A DNA stretch of 64,000 nt, taken from the NCBI GenBank assembly GCA_033398695.1, contig CM065811.1, positions 119,273,501-119,337,500 of the forward strand, in the 5' to 3' direction. The stretch is from Orobanche coerulescens. Its lineage: Eukaryota; Streptophyta; Magnoliopsida; Lamiales; Orobanchaceae. Shown here piece by piece: positions 35,213-47,633 of the stretch (the first letter of the stretch is position 1; every line of letters begins with the position of its first letter). The notes beneath the pieces are model-generated. The model did no database searches. It saw nothing but the letters and a program-made list of their open reading frames with translations, and was not told the DNA's origin. Made by a program: the position numbers and the translations under genes.

Positions 35213-35674
35213 CTTTGTATAGTGCATAGGCTAAGTTAATCAACTTGATGCTCTTCTTAATCAACTTAATGCATAGGCTAAAGTTCTACTGTAATAGATG
35301 AGTACAAATTTATATAATTTGATTTGTCTCAAGTATTTTTTTAAGTTAGCGAAGTGAGCTAAAGTTCTACTATAATAGATGAGTACAAAGTTATATTATT
35401 TGATTTGTGTCAAGTATTTTTCTTAAGTTAGCGAAGTGAAATTATTGATTTTCTTTTAGAGTGAGAGAAGTATAAGCATTTCTTTATTTATGTTTTTCAA
35501 TTGGATGTTGTAACCACCATAGGATGAGATTGTATATTATTGTGTTATGATGTTGTATTATGCATATTAGAGTTGGTCTTTTGTGTACTTACCCACCATT
35601 GTAACTAATAGAATATTTGCATGACTATAATAATTCATATCCTTTGCAGAAAGTATTTTTGTACACAGTAGTAA
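35213..35674. repeat. AlkB-like gene downstream flank with 81-bp duplication
   Basis: Two tandem copies of an 81-bp unit at 35277-35357 and 35358-35439 (GCTAAAGTTCTACT ... GTTAGCGAAGTGA). The rest is AT-rich with no gene. The E4 target CATTC is at 35675-35679. Confidence 0.7.
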
Positions 35675-35925
35675 CATTCTGTAATATCCGCATTTTTCTT
35701 TCCCCTTGTATTTTCTTTTTCGGTGAATTTCTCAGTCGTAATGACCCTCATGTACCTTACAGTATATCTTTCCCATCATCTATTGATCTGAGACTCGTTA
35801 TTGTTGTGCGGAACCACTGTTTCGGGGTTGCCGTGGATCCATTCTATGTTTTGATATGCTTTGAGGTGTTCCGTTTGATGTTTCGTTCATATTCCGGTGT
35901 TGTGAACCGCTTATATTTCGTAACC

Positions 35926-36473
35926 TAGCGCACGCTATCTTTTCTGTATAGCGCGCGCTAGGGATCCCTTAGTAGCGCACGCTACGACTGATTCGTAGCG
36001 CGCGCTAGAGAGCAAGCCCTGGGAGTGGCAGTGCTATTTTCCGTTTTCTGATCGGCGTATTAGCGTACGCTACGTAGACTAGCGCACGCTAATGTCGGGA
36101 GGCTAGCGCACGCTGATGATACCTGGTAGCGTGCGCTAGCGTGAGTTTCCAGTACTGGACAGTTTACTACTGAACTCGGTCAGGTGCCAGTTAGCGCACG
36201 CTACGCTTGTATGGTAGCGCACGCTAACGGGTCAGGTAACATTTGGGCAGTTAGCTTCTGGACTAAGCTGATGTCCAGGTAGCGCACGCTATTGGTCGAT
36301 AGCGCGTGCTACCGAGTGGTTTTTAGCGCACGCTATGTCTCGATTAGCGCACGCTAATGGCCAGAAGTCTGGCTACTGGACTGGACGCTAATTGTTTTGG
36401 TCTGTAATTTTATCCCGTTAGCGCACGCTAACCTTGAGGATTAGCGCGCGCTAACACTCCCTGGCTATATAAA
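35926..36473 (+). promoter_or_regulatory. E4 5' LTR promoter: 12-bp motif array and TATA box
   Basis: About sixteen copies of TAGCGCACGCTA and variants (TAGCGCGCGCTA, TAGCGTACGCTA) lie at 35926-36453, directly before TATATAAA (36466-36473). The TATA box sits in a small inverted repeat (CTCCCTGG and CCAGGGAG). Confidence 0.65.
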
Positions 36474-37083
36474 CCAGGGAGTTGACCCAGATGAGCAGAT
36501 TATTTTCATTTCTTCTCCTCTCCGCGACGCAGAGCTTCTCCAGGCGATTTCCGAGCGATCCTTCCCTTCGATTATTTCAGGCATCCTCTACCTTGAGTTT
36601 TTGAAGTAGATTAACAACACCTACTTGTGTTCTTCATCCTCAATCCAGGTAAATCTCCTAGAACCCTACTTTTGGGCGATTTGGGGGTTTTGGGATTTTC
36701 TTCCGATCCGTTCCGTTTTGTTGGTGGATTCATGATGAATATGATTAATCTTGTTGGTATTCTTAGTTTCCCTACGGATTCATGGTATATTTCGTAGTTT
36801 TTGCGGAATCGAGAGGGATTGGTTGTGGTCCACCCTCGTTGTTGTTTATATACGAATATACATGAATCGTAGGCAGGTTTTCGGGTGTATTCCAATTCCG
36901 TATTCATTTAGAAATGGTTGTGATTGTATTCTTCGAATCGTTAGGTTCGGTTTCGTTGGTTCCTAGCGTTCGTTGGTGACTTTCTTTTCCATTCGTTGCG
37001 TCGTCAATTATTCAAGGCAAGTATTTTTGGAAACCTTTATGCTTAACGTGAAATGGTAATGTATATTGTGTGTGATTGCTCAC

Positions 37084-37313
37084 CTCGGGAGGGTCCGACG
37101 GGATCACGGAGGGAATCCAATGGTATAGCCCTGGATTCACGAGTTTGTTTCGCTAGCTAGCTCGGGAGGGTCCTTAGGGATCATGGAGCGGGATCAATGG
37201 TATAGCCCTGTTCCCAAGGCGATGCGTGTGCGTGATTTGTTTTATAATATGGCCAGCTCGGGAGGGTCCTTAGGGATCACGGAGCGGGATCAATGGTATA
37301 GCCCTGTTCCCAT
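37084..37313 (+). repeat. Triple tandem repeat in E4 5' LTR
   Basis: Three units starting CTCGGGAGGGTCC and containing GGGATCA and CAATGGTATAGCCCTG. Also at 44192-44422. Confidence 0.85.
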
Positions 37314-37879
37314 GGCAAATTGTTTGACTGTTTATTTCCGGAAAAGACATGTCTGGTTTTGGTTTTTGAAATGATATTGGTGCATGTACTATGAAATGTG
37401 TAAGCGATTGGTTTGCCTTGATTACTTGTACTAGCGTAATTGCTAACCCCTTTGGGGGACCCGTTATGGGGAAATTCTTGTTATGGATTTCAGGTTATGA
37501 TCATCCGTACGAGCGAGCTATGGGTCAGTACGAGGATGTTGGCAAGGGTCGTTGACATGTGCACTTGAGTCTACTTATTTCTTTTGTCCACTTCGATATG
37601 GTTGTTTCCTATATTTATAAACTGATAGACGGTACTCGCGAGTACTTAGGCTTTTCAATTCAAACCCCATGTTGTATTATTTTAAATTGCTACATTGTCG
37701 ATTGTTGCTCATTTCGTCGGTTGCTTCGGGTGTATTTTCATATGATGTATTATTTGATTGTGTATCCTCGCTAACCGAGTGGTTAGTCGAGGGGTACTCG
37801 CTTGTTGTAGCCTGGTGGGTCCCATGTAGGGGTCCACGGCGTTGTAACATACTCCGAATATCTTGGGGTGTTACAGAAA

Positions 37880-37891
37880 TGGTATTAGAGC
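37880..37891 (+). other. E4 primer binding site (initiator-Met type)
   Basis: TGGTATTAGAGC lies four bases after the LTR; one change from TGGTATCAGAGC. Confidence 0.8.
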
Positions 37892-38111
37892 TCTAGGTTT
37901 ATGGATACCTAGGCTTGTCGGTTATTTGGGTCTAGTCGTGGTTTGTTTTGCACATTGTCACACGCTGCCAGCATCTCTGTACTTCCAGTACTCGTAAGTT
38001 TTCTTATTCGGTCTTTTGTTTTCTTGCATAGTATTTCCGCTTTTCGAATCGTGGTTGCTTTTTCCTTCCTTACTCATCATCAATATACTTCTGTTATCTC
38101 TTAACACCAGT

Positions 38112-41100
38112 ATGGATGCCGGAGGAAACTGTGGTCGTGGTCGTGGTCATGATCGTGGACGCGGCCGAGGACGTGGGGCAGCCGGTGGGGTGGCCACGTC
38201 GCATTCTTTGGGAGCCGGCAGTACCGGTGACCGTCATAGTCATGCTTCTTCTCAGGAGCGCGCCGATCTGGGTATTGCAGCTGTTATGCAGCAAATGGTT
38301 AACCAAATGGCGGCTATAGCTCAGGTGGTCCAGAATCCCGATCAGGCCCATGCTAATTGGGGCGGAGCGGATCTCTGGCTTCAGGATGTCATCAAGATGC
38401 ATCCTCCTCAGTTTTCGGGAGCTTCGGATCCGATCGGCTCGGAAGGGTGGATCAAGGAGATATCTAAAGTCTTCACTGCTACCAACTGCCCCGAGGACCG
38501 TAAGTTCCCTATTGCTCAATACTTTCTCACGGGAGACGCTACTGATTGGTGGGAGGCCGTTGGTCCCAAAGATCATGTTGCTTCGTGGGCCGAATTTCAG
38601 GAACTGATGGAGACCGAATATTGCCCGTGGCCGGTCAGACAAGCGAGAGTGCATGCCTTCTATGATGCTCAACCTCTGGATATTCCTGTATACCAAGCTA
38701 TTGCCGATTTTAACAAGGAGTTGAGTTATGTGAAGACCCAAGTTGTCGCTGAGAGCGACAAAATTTTCCATTTTTCCAGGAGGATGAAACTGTCCATTCA
38801 GGACTATATGTCTGGACTCGTCTGCACTACCTTGAAGGACTATCAGAGTAGGGCCCTCGCTTATGATATGTCAGTGACGGCTAGTGATTTGGCTCGCGAG
38901 AGCAAGAAGCAGAAGTCGGTCGGAAATTTTTCTGGTCCCAAGAGTGGAGGCCAGCAGAAATCTCGAGCTGCGAATATTTCTACGGGCGGTTTGGCTCGTT
39001 TCTCTGGGAGCTTTCGGGGTGCCGCCGGAACCTCCGCTCGTGAGCCCACATGCTTTAACTGCGGCTTTTCGGGTCATAAGAACCGGGACTATCCTCGTCC
39101 GCCTTTAACTTGTCATACTTGTGGTCAGTCGGGCCATAAGGCTTCTTTTTGTGATCAGCTCAGACAGCTTCGCGGTGCCTGTTCTTCTCACCCAACACCT
39201 ATGGAGCCGAGTGTGAACCAGGGCTCATTTGCTCCGCCGCCTCCACCGAGTGCCGGCCGAGGTAGGGGTCGGGGTCAGCCCGCTAGGGGAGGAGCTTCCA
39301 GTGTCGGCTCTGCCCAGCCGCGTATCTATGAGATGAGGAGGGCCGATGATCCAGCAGCTACTGTGGCGACAGGTACCGTTCATATCCATTCCCATCCTGT
39401 CAGTGTGCTTTTCGATTCGGGTGCTACGCATTCATTCATTTCTCTAGAGTGTGTACGCCGTTTGAGTCTCGACTGTTTGTCACCTTGCGAGCCTTTCATC
39501 GTTAAACTTCCTAGCGGTGATAGAATTGTCGGTGATCGAGAGGTACGGGACTGTTCTGTGTTTATTTGTGATAGGGCTTGGCTCTCTAATCTCATTGTCG
39601 TGAGCATCGAGGGTGAGGATTTGATTCTTGGGGATGATTGGCTCGAGTGGCATGGCGCAATCATGAACTACCGCACGAGGATCATCACCATGTTAGCCGA
39701 GGATGGCACCGCGCACTCCTTCGCGGGGCGAAGGAGGGGAAAACAGAAGTTTGTTATTAACGCCTTGAAGGCGATGAGACTCCTACGAAAGGGGTGTACT
39801 GGTTATTGGTGCTACGCCTTGAGGGCGGAGGATGGTGGAGTCGAGCTTTCGTCGATTCCAGTCGTTAGTGAGTTTCTTGATGTATTTCCTGACGAGTTAC
39901 CGGGATTGCCACCGGATCGTGAGGTTGAGTTTGCTATAGAGTTAGAGCCGGGCGCGGCTCCGATTTCTAAGGCGCCGTATCGTATGGCACCTTCAGAGAT
40001 GACAGAATTAAAGAAGCAGTTGAGCGAGCTTCTTGAGTCGGGGTATGTTCGACCGAGCGCCTCGCCTTGGGGCGCACCGGTCCTGTTTGTGCGGAAGAAG
40101 GATGGTTCACTACGTTTGTGTATCGACTATCGCGAACTAAACAAGGTGACCATCAAGAATAAGTATCCCTTGCTGAGAATTGATGACTTGTTTGACCAGT
40201 TGCAGGGAGCTGCGGTATTCTCGAAGATTGATTTGAAATCGGGGTACTATCAGCTTCGGGTGAGAGAGTCCGACGTGCCGAAAACAGCTTTTCGGACGAG
40301 ATACGGACATTACGAGTTTGTAGTTATGCCTTTCGGGTTAACTAATGCGCCGGCGGTGTTCATGCAGTTGATGAACAAAATATTTATCGAGTATTTGGAT
40401 AAGTGTGTCGTCGTCTTCATTGACGATATTCTTATCTATTCGAAGAATGAGGAAGAGCATGCCCATCATTTGCGGATAGTGTTAGACATTTAGAGGACCG
40501 AGCAACTCTATGCGAAGTTCTCGAAATGTGAGTTTTGGATGAAGGAAGTGATGTTTTTAGGTCACGTGATTTCAGCCGAGGGAGTTCGTGTGGATCCGCA
40601 GAAAATTGAGGCAGTATTGGATTGGGCACCGCCCACGAATGTGAAGGAGGTCCGTAGTTTCTTGGGTTTGGCTGGCTACTACCGTAGGTTCGTCGAGGGT
40701 TTCTCAAAACTAGCTCGGCTGCTTACACAGTTGCTCCAGAAATCCGAGAAGTTCGTCTGGAATGACGAGAGGCAGTCGAGTTTTGAGGAACTGAAGAAGC
40801 GTTTGACTTCAGCCCCGGTTTTGGTGTTGCCATGTGGCAACGAGGGATTCGCCGTTTATAGCGATGCTTCGGGTCAGGGTCTTGGGTGCGTATTGATGCA
40901 GCACGGCAAGACCATTGCCTTTGCGTCGAGACAGTTGAGGCCGTATGAGCTGAACTACCCTACTCATGATTTGGAGTTAGCGGCAGTTGTTTTTGCGCTC
41001 AAGATTTGGCGTCACTATCTTTTCGGCTCTACATGTCAGATTTTTACCGATCATAAGAGCCTGAAATACATATTTACTCAGCGGTAGTTGAATATGAGGC

Positions 41101-42758
41101 AGAGGAGGTGGTTAGAGCTGATTAAGGATTACGACCTCGAAATCATTTATCATACGGGCAAGGCGAACGTCGTGGCCGACGCCTTGAGCCGGAAACCGAT
41201 TGCGTTGCGAACGCTTGAGGTCCTTACGTCTCAGTCTGAACTTCGGCGGGCTTTGATCGAGTTAGATGTTGAAGTTTTGTTGCCTGGAGCTGTCGGGCAA
41301 CTTTGTGCTTTAGAGATTTCGTCGTCTTTGATCGATGAAATTAAGCTGAAGCAATTAGAGGATCCGATGATTACTCAAATCCGAGAGAGCGCTCTTAAGG
41401 GAAAGTCTCCTGGGTTTGTGATTCACGAGGATGGTATTTTGAGATTCCGGAGTCGGCTTTGTGTACCGAACGACTCAGATTTGAGACAGAGTATTTTGCG
41501 TGAAGCCCATGCTACACCTTATTCCGTTCATCCTGGTTCGAGTAAGATGTACAAGGACCTGAGGAGGAATTTCTGGTGGAATGATATTAAGGTGGAGGTC
41601 GCACAGTTTGTAGCGAGATGTTTGACTTGTCAGCAGGTCAAAATCGAGCATCAGCGACCAGCTGGGTTATTGCAGTCACTTCCCGTTCCAGAATGGAAAT
41701 GGGAAGATATATCGATGGATTTTGTTACGAATTTGCCGAGATCGAGGTCGGGCATGAATATGGTATGGGTGATTGTTGATCGTCTGACCAAGTCGGCACA
41801 TTTTCTGGGCATCAAGGACACTTGGGGTCCAGGAAAGTTGGCTCGTGTGTTTATCGCGCAGATTGTGAGGCTTCACGGTACTTCGAAGTCTATTGTTTCG
41901 GATCGTGATGGTCGTTTCGTATCGCACTTTTGGCAGGCGGTGCATAAGGCGTTGGGTACCCGTTTGCATTTGAGTACCTCTTTTCATCCCCAGTCAGATG
42001 GACAGTCGGAACGCACTATCCAGACATTCGAGGACATGTTGCGTGCTTGTGCTCTCGATTGGAGCAACGACTGGGAGGAGCATTTGCCATTAATCGAATT
42101 CACGTACAACAATAGTTGGCACGCGACGATTCGGATGGCACCGTATGAGGCGCTCTACGGGCGGCGTTGTCGATCGATGATTTGTTGGAATGAGGCGTCC
42201 AATTTGGTCAGGACCGAACCGGATGTCGTTTTAGAGACGAGATGGAAGATAGAATTGATTCGGGAACGGATGTTGACTGCCCAGAGTCGACAGAAGTAAT
42301 ATGCCGATGTCCGTCGTCGACCTTTAGAATTCGAGGTGGGAGACCACGTTTTGCTGAAGGTGTCGCCGACGAGAGGAGTTTTCCGTTTCGGGAAGAAGGG
42401 GAAGTTGAGTCCTAGATTTATTGGACCCTTTGAGATTCTCGAGCGAGTCGGTGAGTTGGCATACCGTTTAGCGTTACCTCCGGCCTTGAGTCATGTTCAT
42501 AGCATTTTTCATGTTTCCCAGCTGAGGAAATATGTCCCAGATCCTAGTCACGTCATCGATTATGGTGAGATTGACGTCGCCGAGGATATTACTTTTGAGG
42601 AGCGTCCTTTGAAGATTTTAGAGCATCGGGAGAAACGAGTGAGGCATAAGACCATCCCTTTGGTCAAGGTGCAGTGGTCGAGACACGGTGTCGAGGAGGC
42701 AACTTGGGAAACCGAGGATAGCATGCGTGCTAGGTACCCTGAGTTGTTTGTTTCTTAA
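38112..42758 (+). pseudogene. gag-pol: E4 gag-pol polyprotein, one frame with three stops
   Basis: 1,548 codon positions in one frame from ATG 38112, broken by TAG at 40491-40493, TAG at 41085-41087 and TAA at 42297-42299, with no frameshift. Order by residue: Arg/Gly-rich N-terminus; gag core ([14 protein letters not shown]); zinc knuckles at 314 ([14 protein letters not shown], last Cys replaced by Tyr) and 334 ([14 protein letters not shown]); aspartic protease at 435 (FDSGATHSF); RT with FIDD at 769-772; RNase H with YSDAS (Asp 918); integrase with an HHCC zinc site, then Asp 1203, Asp 1264 and Glu 1300 of the catalytic triad; chromodomain-like end (KVQWSRHGVEEATWE). The first stop falls after RT and the second at the end of RNase H. 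All catalytic residues remain. The start fits an acceptor-like AG at 38110. It could still give Gag and protease, but not a full pol. Confidence 0.92.
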
Positions 42759-42793
42759 GTTTCGGGACGAAACTTGTTTTTAGAGGGGTAGAA
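42757..42793 (+). promoter_or_regulatory. E4 stem-loop and polypurine tract
   Basis: AAGTTTCG (42757-42764) pairs with CGAAACTT (42768-42775) around GGA and overlaps the gag-pol stop codon. AGAGGGGTAGAA abuts the 3' LTR. Confidence 0.68.
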
Positions 42794-44985
42794 TGTAATA
42801 TCCGCATTTTTATTTCCCCTTGTATTTTCTTTTTCGGTGAATTTCTCAGTCGTAATGACCCTCATGTACCTTACAGTATATCTTTCCCATCATCTATTGA
42901 TCTGAGACTCGTTATTGTTGTGCGGAACCGCTGTTTCGGGGTTGCCGTGGATCCATTCTATGTTTTGATACGCTTTGAGGTGTTCCGTTTGATGTTTCGT
43001 TCATATTCCGGTGTTGTGAACCGTTTATATTTCGTAACCTAGCGCACGCTATCTTTTCTGTATAGCGCGCTAGAGATCCCTTAGTAGCGCACGCTATGAC
43101 TGATTCGTAGCGCGCGCTAGAGAGCAAGCCCTGGCAGTGGCAGTGCTATTTTCCAGCCTTCTGGACTGGCGTATTAGCGTACGCTACGTAGACTAGCGCA
43201 CGCTAATGTCGGGAGGCTAGCGCACGCTGATGATACCCGGTAGCGTGCGCTAGCGTGAGTTTCCAGTACTGGACAGTTTACTACTGAACTCGGTCAGGTG
43301 CCAGTTAGCGCACGCTACGCTTGTATGGTAGCGCACGCTAACGGGTCAGGTGAGTTTTGGGCAGTTAGCTTCTGGACTCGACTGATGTCCAGGTAGCGCA
43401 CGCTATTGGTCGATAGCGCGCGCTACCGAGTGGTTTTTAGCGCACGCTACGTCTCGATTAGCGCACGCTAACGGCCAGAAGTCTGGCTACTGGACTGGAC
43501 GCTAACTGTTTTGATTTGTAATTTTATCCCGTTAGCGCACGCTAACCTTGAGGATTAGCACGCGCTAACACTCCCTGGCTATATAAACCAGGGAGTTGAC
43601 CCAGATGAGCAGATTATTTTCATTTCTTTTCCTCTCCGCGACGCAGATCTTCTCCAGGCAATTTTCGAGCGATCCTTCCCTTCGATTATTTCAGGCATCC
43701 TCTACCTTGAGGTTTTGATGTAGATTAACAACACCTACTTGTGTTCTTCATCCTCAATCCAGGTAAATCTCCTAGAACCCTACTTTTGGGCGATTTGGGG
43801 GTTTTGGGATTTTCTTCCGTTCCGTTTTGTTGGTGGATTCATGATGAATATGATTAATCTTGTTGGTATTCTTGGTTTCCCTACGGATTCATGGTATATT
43901 TCATAGTTTTTGCGGAATCGAGAGGGATTGGTTGTGGTCCACCCTCGTTGTTGTTTATATACGAATATACATGAATCGTAGGCGGGTTTTCGGGTGTATT
44001 CCAATTCCGTATTCATTTAGAAATGGTTGTGATTGTATTCTTCGAATCGTTAGGTTCGGTTTCGTTGGTTCCTAGCGTTCGTTGGTGACTTTCCTTTCCG
44101 TTCGTTGCGTCGTCAATTATTCAAGGCAAGTATTTTTGGAAACCTTTATGCTTAACGTGAAATGGTAATGTATATTGTGTGTGATTGCTCACCTCGGGAG
44201 GGTCCGACGGGATAACGGAGGGAATCCAATGGTATAGCCCTGGATTCACGAGTTTGTTTCGCTAGCCAGCTCGGGAGGGTCCTTAGGGATCACGGAGCGG
44301 GATCAATGGTATAGCCCTGTTCCCAAGGCGATGCGTGTGCGTGATTTGTTTTATAATATGGCCAGCTCGGGAGGGTCCTTAGGGATCACGGAGCGGAATC
44401 AATGGTATAGCCCTGTTCCCATGGCAAATTGTTTGACTGTTTATTTCCGGAAAAGACATGTCTGGTTTTGGTTTTTGAAATGATATTGGTGCATGTACTA
44501 TGAAATGTGTAAGCGATTGGTTTGCCTTGATTACTTGTAGTAGCGTAATTGCTAACCCCTTTGGGGGACCCGTTATGGGGAAATTCTTGTTATGGATTTC
44601 AGGTTATGATCATCCGGACGAGCGAGCTCTGGGTGAGTACGAGGATGTTGGCCAGGGTCATTGACATGTGCACTTGGGTCTACTTATTTCTTTTGTCCAC
44701 TTCGATATGGTTGTTTCCTATATTTATAAACTGATAGATGGTACTCGCGAGTACTTAGGCTTTTCAATTCAAACCCCGTGTTGTATTATTTTAAATTGCT
44801 ACATTGTCGATTGTTGCTCATTTCGTCGGTTGCTTCGGGTGTATTTTCATATGATGTATTATTTGATTGTGTATCCTCGCTAACCGAGATGGTTAGTCGA
44901 GGGGTACTCGCTTGTTGTAGCCTGGTGGGTCCCATGTAGGGTTCCACGGCGCTGTAACATACTCCGAATATCTTGGGGTGTTACA
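42794..44985 (+). repeat. E4 3' LTR
   Basis: Matches 35680-37875 with few changes. One changed site reads CCAGCCTTCTGGACTGG here (43154-43170), against the CTG-poor CCGTTTTCTGATCGG in the 5' LTR. Confidence 0.93.
43040..43587 (+). promoter_or_regulatory. E4 3' LTR promoter: motif array and TATA box
   Basis: Second copy of the TAGCGCACGCTA array (43040-43567), with TATATAAA at 43580-43587. Confidence 0.65.
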
Positions 44986-44990
44986 CATTC

Positions 44991-45338
44991 AATCTTGGTT
45001 CACATTCGTTATGTTTGGCTTACTTATATTCCTCTATTATTTTATTAGAGAAAGTGAGAAACAAGTTAAGTTCGTGTTCACTTTAAGTCTTTAACGGATC
45101 TTAATCTATGTCACCTAATCCTTTAAAACTTTAATTTAGTGTGATCAATTAAATGAAAGTTTTATTAAATATATTTTGTTTATATAAACATTAACAAATT
45201 ACTCTCAACAATCAACAGAGATCTCCCGCGGCAGCCTTAGTTATAGATTGTTGTATATTCGCCAATTTACACACACATTATGTGCTGAACACTTAGATAC
45301 AAACTTTGTGCGTAGCATGGGTTCTGAATGCCTCGTGA
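44991..45338. other. AT-rich flank of E4, nothing recognised
   Basis: No gene or element boundary seen. Confidence 0.3.
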
Positions 45339-45840
45339 TAGGAAAACTGTAGTTTAACTAAGCACATGCATTTATATTTTCATATAGGACAATATGTGGC
45401 TTATATCTAATTTTATAAATAATAAATTAAATTATATTAATTATTATCAATTTTCATTAAAAGTATATAACCCATATTCTTACTAATATAATGTTTTATA
45501 TAATTTAGCATGAATATAATTATTTTACTATTTTATAATCACGACAAAATAATTTTGAAAAATCAAATAATTGTTAAAGTGCAAAACTATAAAAATAAAC
45601 TAAAAATATATTTTTCTTCAATATTCTTATAGTTTCTTATGGAAATATTTTAATCATCTAAATATATCATAATTATATTTAAATTACTTTATATATATAC
45701 TATGTGGATGTCAAACTAAAGAGCATGAAGTAAGAATTAATTTGATATATTTTTTATCAAAAAATAAAATTGATACAAAAATGTTATAATTATTTAAACT
45801 GTTAGGTTAAAAATATAAAAATAAAATGAGATTTTTAAGA
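45339..45840. repeat. Dispersed AT-rich repeat, copy 3
   Basis: Resembles 297-800 along its whole length (shared GTGATAGGAAAAC start region and TTGATACAAAAATGTTATAA). Confidence 0.65.
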
Positions 45841-45956
45841 GATGAGTAGGAACCTAGCCATATGAACCCCTTAACAATTATGTCATGCAACTTAATATTG
45901 TCAAATTCTAGCCAATTTCACAACTTGTGGACGATTTTACCCTTCAACCCACCTAC

Positions 45957-46026
<70 letters not shown>

Positions 46027-46517
46027 CGCTGCTCCTCCCTTCTCCCACGCCGCCGCTGCTGCTTTCTTTATGCCGCCGCTCTTCTGCTCGTCTTCCCCAG
46101 CCCAGAATCTCAGACGTCGTCCATGTTCATTGGTCACCACCATCTTCATCTCCGACGAGCTTCAATCCATAAATCTGACTCCGACGAGATCGATTCCGAC
46201 CACCTCTACCGCTACTTCTCCGATGAGATCTCTCTGCTCCTGAGATTAATGGCGTTCTCATGCGGCACCCCTCCCATTCGATTTTATTTCTCTTTCTCCA
46301 TTTTTCTCTCTCTAGAAAAATTCTAGATCTAGCTTGAAATAATGCTATTTTCGTATTTGTTTTTATGATTTATAAGTTTTTATATGATTCATGGTATATT
46401 TGAGGTGATTTCCAACCGATTTGGATGTATTGGTGTTTTACATCTAGTTTCTACATGTTTGCATACGTGGTTACGAATTTACAGTTGTTACGATTTATTC
46501 ATTTCGTACTGGGTTAC
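45841..46517 (+). other. (CT)n tract and possible gene leader, cut by E5
   Basis: A CT microsatellite (45960-46021) is followed by GC-richer sequence (46022-46330) with codon-like content, then T-rich sequence resembling intron start. This looks like a plant 5' leader or first exon interrupted by the LTR at 46518. No protein family was recognised; LSLSLS translations are only the microsatellite. Confidence 0.3.
45960..46021. repeat. (CT)n microsatellite
   Basis: About 30 CT dinucleotides. Confidence 0.95.
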
Positions 46518-47633
46518 TGTAACAATCCCAAAACCATCCGGGATATTACAGCGTCGTGGGTCCCGCGCCGGAGCCCACCAGGCTAAAAACCATTTCGAAA
46601 ACGTTTAAAAATGCCAAAAGGCCAATGACGGTAATATTTTAAATACTCAAATATCTTCAAAAATATAGTTCTCAAATACCGTCATAAAATACTATTTGAA
46701 AATACAAGGCGAAATGCCAAATCTCGACAGTTCAAAGTGTACGTTAAGCCACCCCTTAAACGTACCGATAAAATAATTAGGAAAAAGGGTTTGACGAAAT
46801 AACCCAAGTTCGCAAAATGCCAAAAGGCCATTTTAAAAAAATACACACGAGTTGGTAAAGGTACCGAAAAGCCATTTTAAAATACACACGCAGCGGATAA
46901 AATCACAGTTCAAAATACACATTTGCAGCGGAAATACAACCAGAAAAGAATACTCGATACTCAAATAAATACCACAGCCAGTATCACCCGGGAAGCTCAC
47001 CCCTTCACGACCGCTACTAGCTCGATCTCCGAGTACCTAAAAAAATAAAGCCCACGATGGGGTCAGCCACAATGCTCAACAATGATATCGATCACATCAT
47101 CATAAATAATTACATACCAATGTAATAACGAAGTAAGAATACTACCAATGTAATCTTACCGTTATAACCTTACCAATCCATAACAAATCAATGCTTACCA
47201 TAATTCACATTTCGCATTCTCAAATGACGAAATGAACTCAACAACAATTATCTGTACTGTATTCAAACAATACCAAGTCCCCTCAAATCGTCCTCATAAC
47301 TCATAAGTGCGGAAATAATCCAATCTGTGCCAAATCCTGTCCGTCGGATTACACAATCAAATCTCAACCTGGATAAACCAGTAATACACAACATATCTGT
47401 AGATCAACTACCACATGATAATGATAACAAATCCCGAACATCGACGTACAGTCCGAATGCTCATACGATCAATAACAATGATCAACCAATACATCAATGA
47501 GAATATCATCGATATGATGAGATCCAATACGACCAACCCAAGGTCAAAGTACAACCGAAATTATCATCAACATGATGAATTCCAATACGATCGACAAAGG
47601 ATCAACAATAACCGAGAATTCCCTCAACAAGGT
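46518..47633 (-). mobile_element. E5: partial LTR, interrupted by E6
   Basis: Starts TGTAACAATCCC on the plus strand, followed by GGATATTACAGCGTCGTGGG, as in the 3' ends of the other LTRs read in reverse. The rest lies beyond E6 and outside the window. Its duplication cannot be checked. No coding sequence. Confidence 0.6.

Larger units (their letters stand above)
35680..37875 (+). repeat. E4 5' LTR
   Basis: TGTAATATCCG to GGGTGTTACA. It contains a motif array, TATA box, donor-like CCAG|GTAAAT at 36648/36649 and a triple repeat at 37084-37313. Confidence 0.93.
35680..44985 (+). mobile_element. E4: full-length Tekay/Del-type chromovirus
   Basis: Complete Ty3/Gypsy element with duplication CATTC (35675-35679 and 44986-44990) and LTRs of 2,196 and 2,192 bp that look nearly identical, so it is probably recent. 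It has an initiator-Met primer site, one gag-pol frame with three stop codons, and a polypurine tract. Long LTRs, domain order gag-protease-RT-RNase H-integrase and the C-terminal chromodomain-like segment place it in the Tekay/Del group. Confidence 0.93.

Noticed and set aside
38094..38771. 225-codon minus-strand frame
   Set aside because: Antisense shadow of the E4 gag; no family.
45862..46326. Frame with a long LSLSLS run
   Set aside because: It is the CT microsatellite; the flanking part may be a gene leader but was not recognisable as protein.
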